Below, piece by piece: positions 61,697 to 64,000 of a DNA stretch of 64,000 nt (position 1 is the first letter of the stretch; each line of letters opens with the position of its first letter). The notes below the pieces were generated by a model, which worked only from the letters and a program-made list of their open reading frames with translations, was not told the DNA's origin and searched no databases. Where the stretch lies: the NCBI GenBank assembly GCA_964492545.1, contig CAZBKO010000001.1, forward strand, positions 1 to 64,000, given 5' to 3'. The position numbers and the translations under genes are program-made. This stretch comes from RGIG1934 sp964492545 (GTDB lineage Bacteria > Bacillota > Clostridia > Lachnospirales > Lachnospiraceae).

Positions 61697-63547
61697 TTAT
61701 TTTTGAGTTGCAATCCACTTATCAAGATAAGTCTGAAGCGTATTAAACTGAGCTGGTCCAAAATCAAGTATAAACTTATTGAATTCCTTTAAGGAGAACT
61801 TATCACCAAGAGACTGCTCGGCAGTGTTCTGTAATGATTCAAATTCAAGATAACCAAGATAATAGTTAAGATAATTACCTGGCTCTTCTACCATAGAATT
61901 ATATATTTCATCTAAATATTCTGCTGCAACATCTTCACCATAATTATCAGTAATAAATTCTTTAGTCTTGGTCTTATCCCATCCATAGTAATTGATTCCA
62001 ATATCAATCTGAGAATAAACATTTAAGCTAATCTGCTTATTAAGTCGGTTGAATTTCATCGCATCATCACTAAGTCCGCCATAGATATAAGAATATATTT
62101 CTGCATAGGTAGCCCAGCCTTCAGTATATCCTGTGAAACTAAGCATCTGTCTGATAAGAGATGGATTAGTGTCAGCGTAGTAGGTAGTCTGGTAAAGATG
62201 ACCAGGGTAACCTTCATGTGCAAGGGTAACAACAAATTCGCTGCCTTCAAGTTCACTTGCATTGTTAATGTAAATGGTATTCTCTGATAATTTATCAATG
62301 GCCGGTGTCAGGTACATTGCCGGCGAAACGAAATCTTCAAGGGACTTGTCAATAGTCTTAACAGAAAAAGTATCGCTGCCACCTTCAGGGAAAGCATCAT
62401 TGATATTGTCCTTCAGGAAATTGAGAAGGTTCTCAGGAGTATCGTCAGTCTTAATATCTGAGTAATCATCGAGCTCATTAGTTACATCACTATTCATTGA
62501 ATAGACAACACTGTAGCTGGCGATATTTTTGTTGTATTCATCCTGTATAAGCTTAAAAATATCATCAACCGTACGGTAAGAACCGACACTGCTCTTAATG
62601 AGATATTCGTAGTATTCTTTGCCCTTATCAAATCCACAGAGACCGCCATTATTGGTGCCTGTTCCCTTGAGTTTATTGAGACCATCAATAAGTGCCTGAT
62701 ATGCAGGAATAACATTGTTGTTGACAATATCTGTATTAGTGGCCTTGAAATCCTTCACATCATCTGCATCCAGCGAAAGGACATCAACCTTAGTATCAAA
62801 TGTGCTTAATAAAAGGTTAGTGCTTGGGTCTTTAATGAATTCTGCACACTGCTTAGTTATGTCGTCAACAGAAGTATCAGACATGAAAATTCCTGCCTGT
62901 GACTTTCTCTTTTCCAGGTCAAGTATACTGTTAAAATAATCAGGAACCTGTGCAAGTATATCCAAATAATCCTTAACATCCTGCTCTCTGTAGAACTTAT
63001 ATTCAGCCATAACTATAGGAAGCTGTGCCTGCTCACCAATGGTAGGAGATAGAGGCTCAGTGTACAAATGTAAATCAAAATTATCAATCTCATTCATAAG
63101 ATATTCTTTGAAAATGTCATAAGTAATCTGCTGCTCCTGGCTTAACTCGTCATAATCAAATTCATTGAGCTTATCAAGATAATCCTTCATATCCTCCAGT
63201 GATTCATTAAATGAATCTTCAGAATAATCGCCAATATCCAAATCGTAGTCGTTAATTCCGTAAGTCTCAGGATTAGCTATTTCGTAATGAAGATTAAGTC
63301 CATTCTTGGATAACTCATCCTTGAAAATCTTATCTGTAAATTCATCGAATTCCTTAAGAGCTTCATTATCATTAACATCTACATCAACAGTTGCTGTAGT
63401 TGTGGACTCCTGTGTGGTTCCTTCTGCTGATGTGGACTCAGAAACCTTAGAGCTCTTCATGCATCCTGAAAACAGCATAGAAAAGGACAGGACAACAGCC
63501 ACGGCAGTGTATGACAGCTTGCGTGGTAAAAATGACCATTTTTTCAT
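61697..63547 (-). CDS. DUF885 family lipoprotein (probable metallopeptidase-like)
   Basis: 616-residue exported protein. The signal peptide ends in the lipobox FSMLFSGCMKSS, followed by a Ser/Thr linker. The DUF885 core spans about residues 55-610 and contains VVTLAHEGYPGHLYQTTYYA, whose HEGYPGH is the metal-site-like motif, and FTGYTEGWATYAEIYSYIYG downstream. Relatives are described as uncharacterised, probably zinc-dependent, carboxypeptidase-like proteins. Monocistronic; start ATG 63547 behind GGAGG. Divergent promoters with the next gene share a -35 box. Confidence 0.83.
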   Translation of the reverse strand: MKKWSFLPRKLSYTAVAVVLSFSMLFSGCMKSSKVSESTSAEGTTQESTTTATVDVDVNDNEALKEFDEFTDKIFKDELSKNGLNLHYEIANPETYGINDYDLDIGDYSEDSFNESLEDMKDYLDKLNEFDYDELSQEQQITYDIFKEYLMNEIDNFDLHLYTEPLSPTIGEQAQLPIVMAEYKFYREQDVKDYLDILAQVPDYFNSILDLEKRKSQAGIFMSDTSVDDITKQCAEFIKDPSTNLLLSTFDTKVDVLSLDADDVKDFKATNTDIVNNNVIPAYQALIDGLNKLKGTGTNNGGLCGFDKGKEYYEYLIKSSVGSYRTVDDIFKLIQDEYNKNIASYSVVYSMNSDVTNELDDYSDIKTDDTPENLLNFLKDNINDAFPEGGSDTFSVKTIDKSLEDFVSPAMYLTPAIDKLSENTIYINNASELEGSEFVVTLAHEGYPGHLYQTTYYADTNPSLIRQMLSFTGYTEGWATYAEIYSYIYGGLSDDAMKFNRLNKQISLNVYSQIDIGINYYGWDKTKTKEFITDNYGEDVAAEYLDEIYNSMVEEPGNYLNYYLGYLEFESLQNTAEQSLGDKFSLKEFNKFILDFGPAQFNTLQTYLDKWIATQK

Positions 63548-63583
63548 AAAATCGTACCTCCAATTATTATCTTCTTAGTATGT

Positions 63584-63635
63584 ATGATAACACAAAAAAT
63601 ATACTATTGCAAATAAAAATATACCATGATATAAT
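63584..63635. promoter_or_regulatory. Divergent promoters sharing one palindromic -35 box
   Basis: The palindrome TTGCAA (63607-63612) is the -35 for both directions. Plus: 17 bases to TATAAT (63630-63635). Minus: 17 bases to TATCAT (63589-63584). The two genes would compete for RNA polymerase, or share one regulator at the central box. Confidence 0.7.
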
Positions 63636-63685
63636 TTGTACACTATTATTTCGATAACACTCCCAGCCCTAGGGAGGATACTAAC

Positions 63686-64000
63686 ATGATTATTTTTTCT
63701 AAGAGATTAATCAAAAGTGCAATCATTTTCTGCACATTATTTTTGATGCACACCCATATGCTGGTGGACGTTGTATTTGCCGCAGATGTATCGGATTACT
63801 ATAGAGAGAAGCTTGAATTTGATAAGCAGGGGAATCTTCTTATGACTACCCATGATAAGAAGGCAACCTCGAAGGTGACTTACAGAACTCTTGGTTGGAT
63901 TATAAAAAGATACGATGCGCCAATTGATACGCCGGGACAGCAGTATGCAGTTATCAGGCTGAAGAACTACACAGATATCTGGTATAGAGATGACCCTGAT
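63686..64000 (+). CDS. Secreted protein, N-terminal part (cut by window end)
   Basis: 105 codons open to the end of the window. A signal peptide (LIKSAIIFCTLFLMHTHMLV, cleavage near VVFAAD) is followed by DYYREKLEFDKQGNLLMTTH and VTYRTLGWIIKRYDAPIDTP. GGAGGA lies eight bases before ATG 63686. The opening resembles DUF5704-like secreted proteins of Lachnospiraceae, but too little is present for a firm call. Confidence 0.6.
   Translation, partial: MIIFSKRLIKSAIIFCTLFLMHTHMLVDVVFAADVSDYYREKLEFDKQGNLLMTTHDKKATSKVTYRTLGWIIKRYDAPIDTPGQQYAVIRLKNYTDIWYRDDPD

Noticed and set aside
1..64000. Prophage, integrative element, tRNA or rRNA genes
   Set aside because: No integrase, structural phage genes, cloverleaf or rRNA sequence was found; mobile signals are limited to small repeats and remnants.

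Overview
The window looks like a chromosomal segment of a low-GC, motile, anaerobic Gram-positive bacterium of the Lachnospiraceae type (Lachnospira/Eubacterium/Roseburia/Butyrivibrio-like). The signs are AT-rich DNA with strong AGGAGG-type ribosome sites, a T-box leader, flagellin with a sigma-28-like promoter, spmA/spmB, the yaaR-holB-yaaT-rsmI cluster, a Dlt-like operon, a dTDP-rhamnose surface-polymer locus and several BspA-like or Ig-like surface proteins. No rRNA, tRNA, CRISPR array, prophage or intact insertion sequence was seen.

Layout. 0-6 kb: a surface leucine-rich-repeat protein with a disturbed 5' end, hflC/hflK on the minus strand, a wall-anchored protein and an Rpn-type nuclease. 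6-12 kb: an aconitase-family hydratase behind two tandem promoters, a glycogen branching enzyme and a MATE exporter. 12-18.3 kb: a flagellar block (large FliK-like protein, flagellin, FliS), then an Ig-like surface protein with no visible signal peptide. 18.4-25.1 kb: a complete minus-strand trp operon, trpE-G-D-(CF fusion)-B-A, with its promoter and a Trp-specific T-box. 25.2-30.4 kb: a hydrolase, an EamA transporter and a YhaO/YhaN nuclease-ATPase pair. 30.4-37.5 kb: the yaaO-(kinase)-yaaR-holB-yaaT-yabB-rsmI neighbourhood known from Bacillus, with a guanylate-kinase-like gene in the tmk position and a small Xre regulator with a decayed partner inserted. 37.5-42.4 kb: a hybrid sensor kinase split by a frameshift in an A7 run, then spmA and an inverted spmB separated by a decayed DNA-binding gene.

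42.4-60.6 kb is one long plus-strand cell-surface locus. A Dlt-like module (ligase, GNAT, carrier protein, MBOAT, SGNH protein) is followed by a CDP-glycerol-type transferase, a beta-helix protein, a TagGH/Wzm-Wzt-type exporter, a rhamnan-synthesis protein, all four dTDP-rhamnose genes and a rhamnosyltransferase-like enzyme. Together these would make, export and acylate a rhamnose/polyol-containing wall polymer. 60.7-64 kb: a 54-residue protein, a lipoprotein, a DUF885 lipoprotein and a secreted protein cut by the window end.

The most interesting signal is a dispersed ~105-bp element, found complete at 2396-2503 (minus), 31862-31965 and 59532-59636, with partial or variant relatives elsewhere. 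Each complete copy ends exactly at the start codon of a different gene and supplies its ribosome-binding site. It contains two hairpins, the second with compensatory base changes between copies. A GGAGCAT loop is complementary to an ATGCTCC segment that could otherwise pair with the Shine-Dalgarno sequence. It reads like a mobile or repeatedly copied translational switch.
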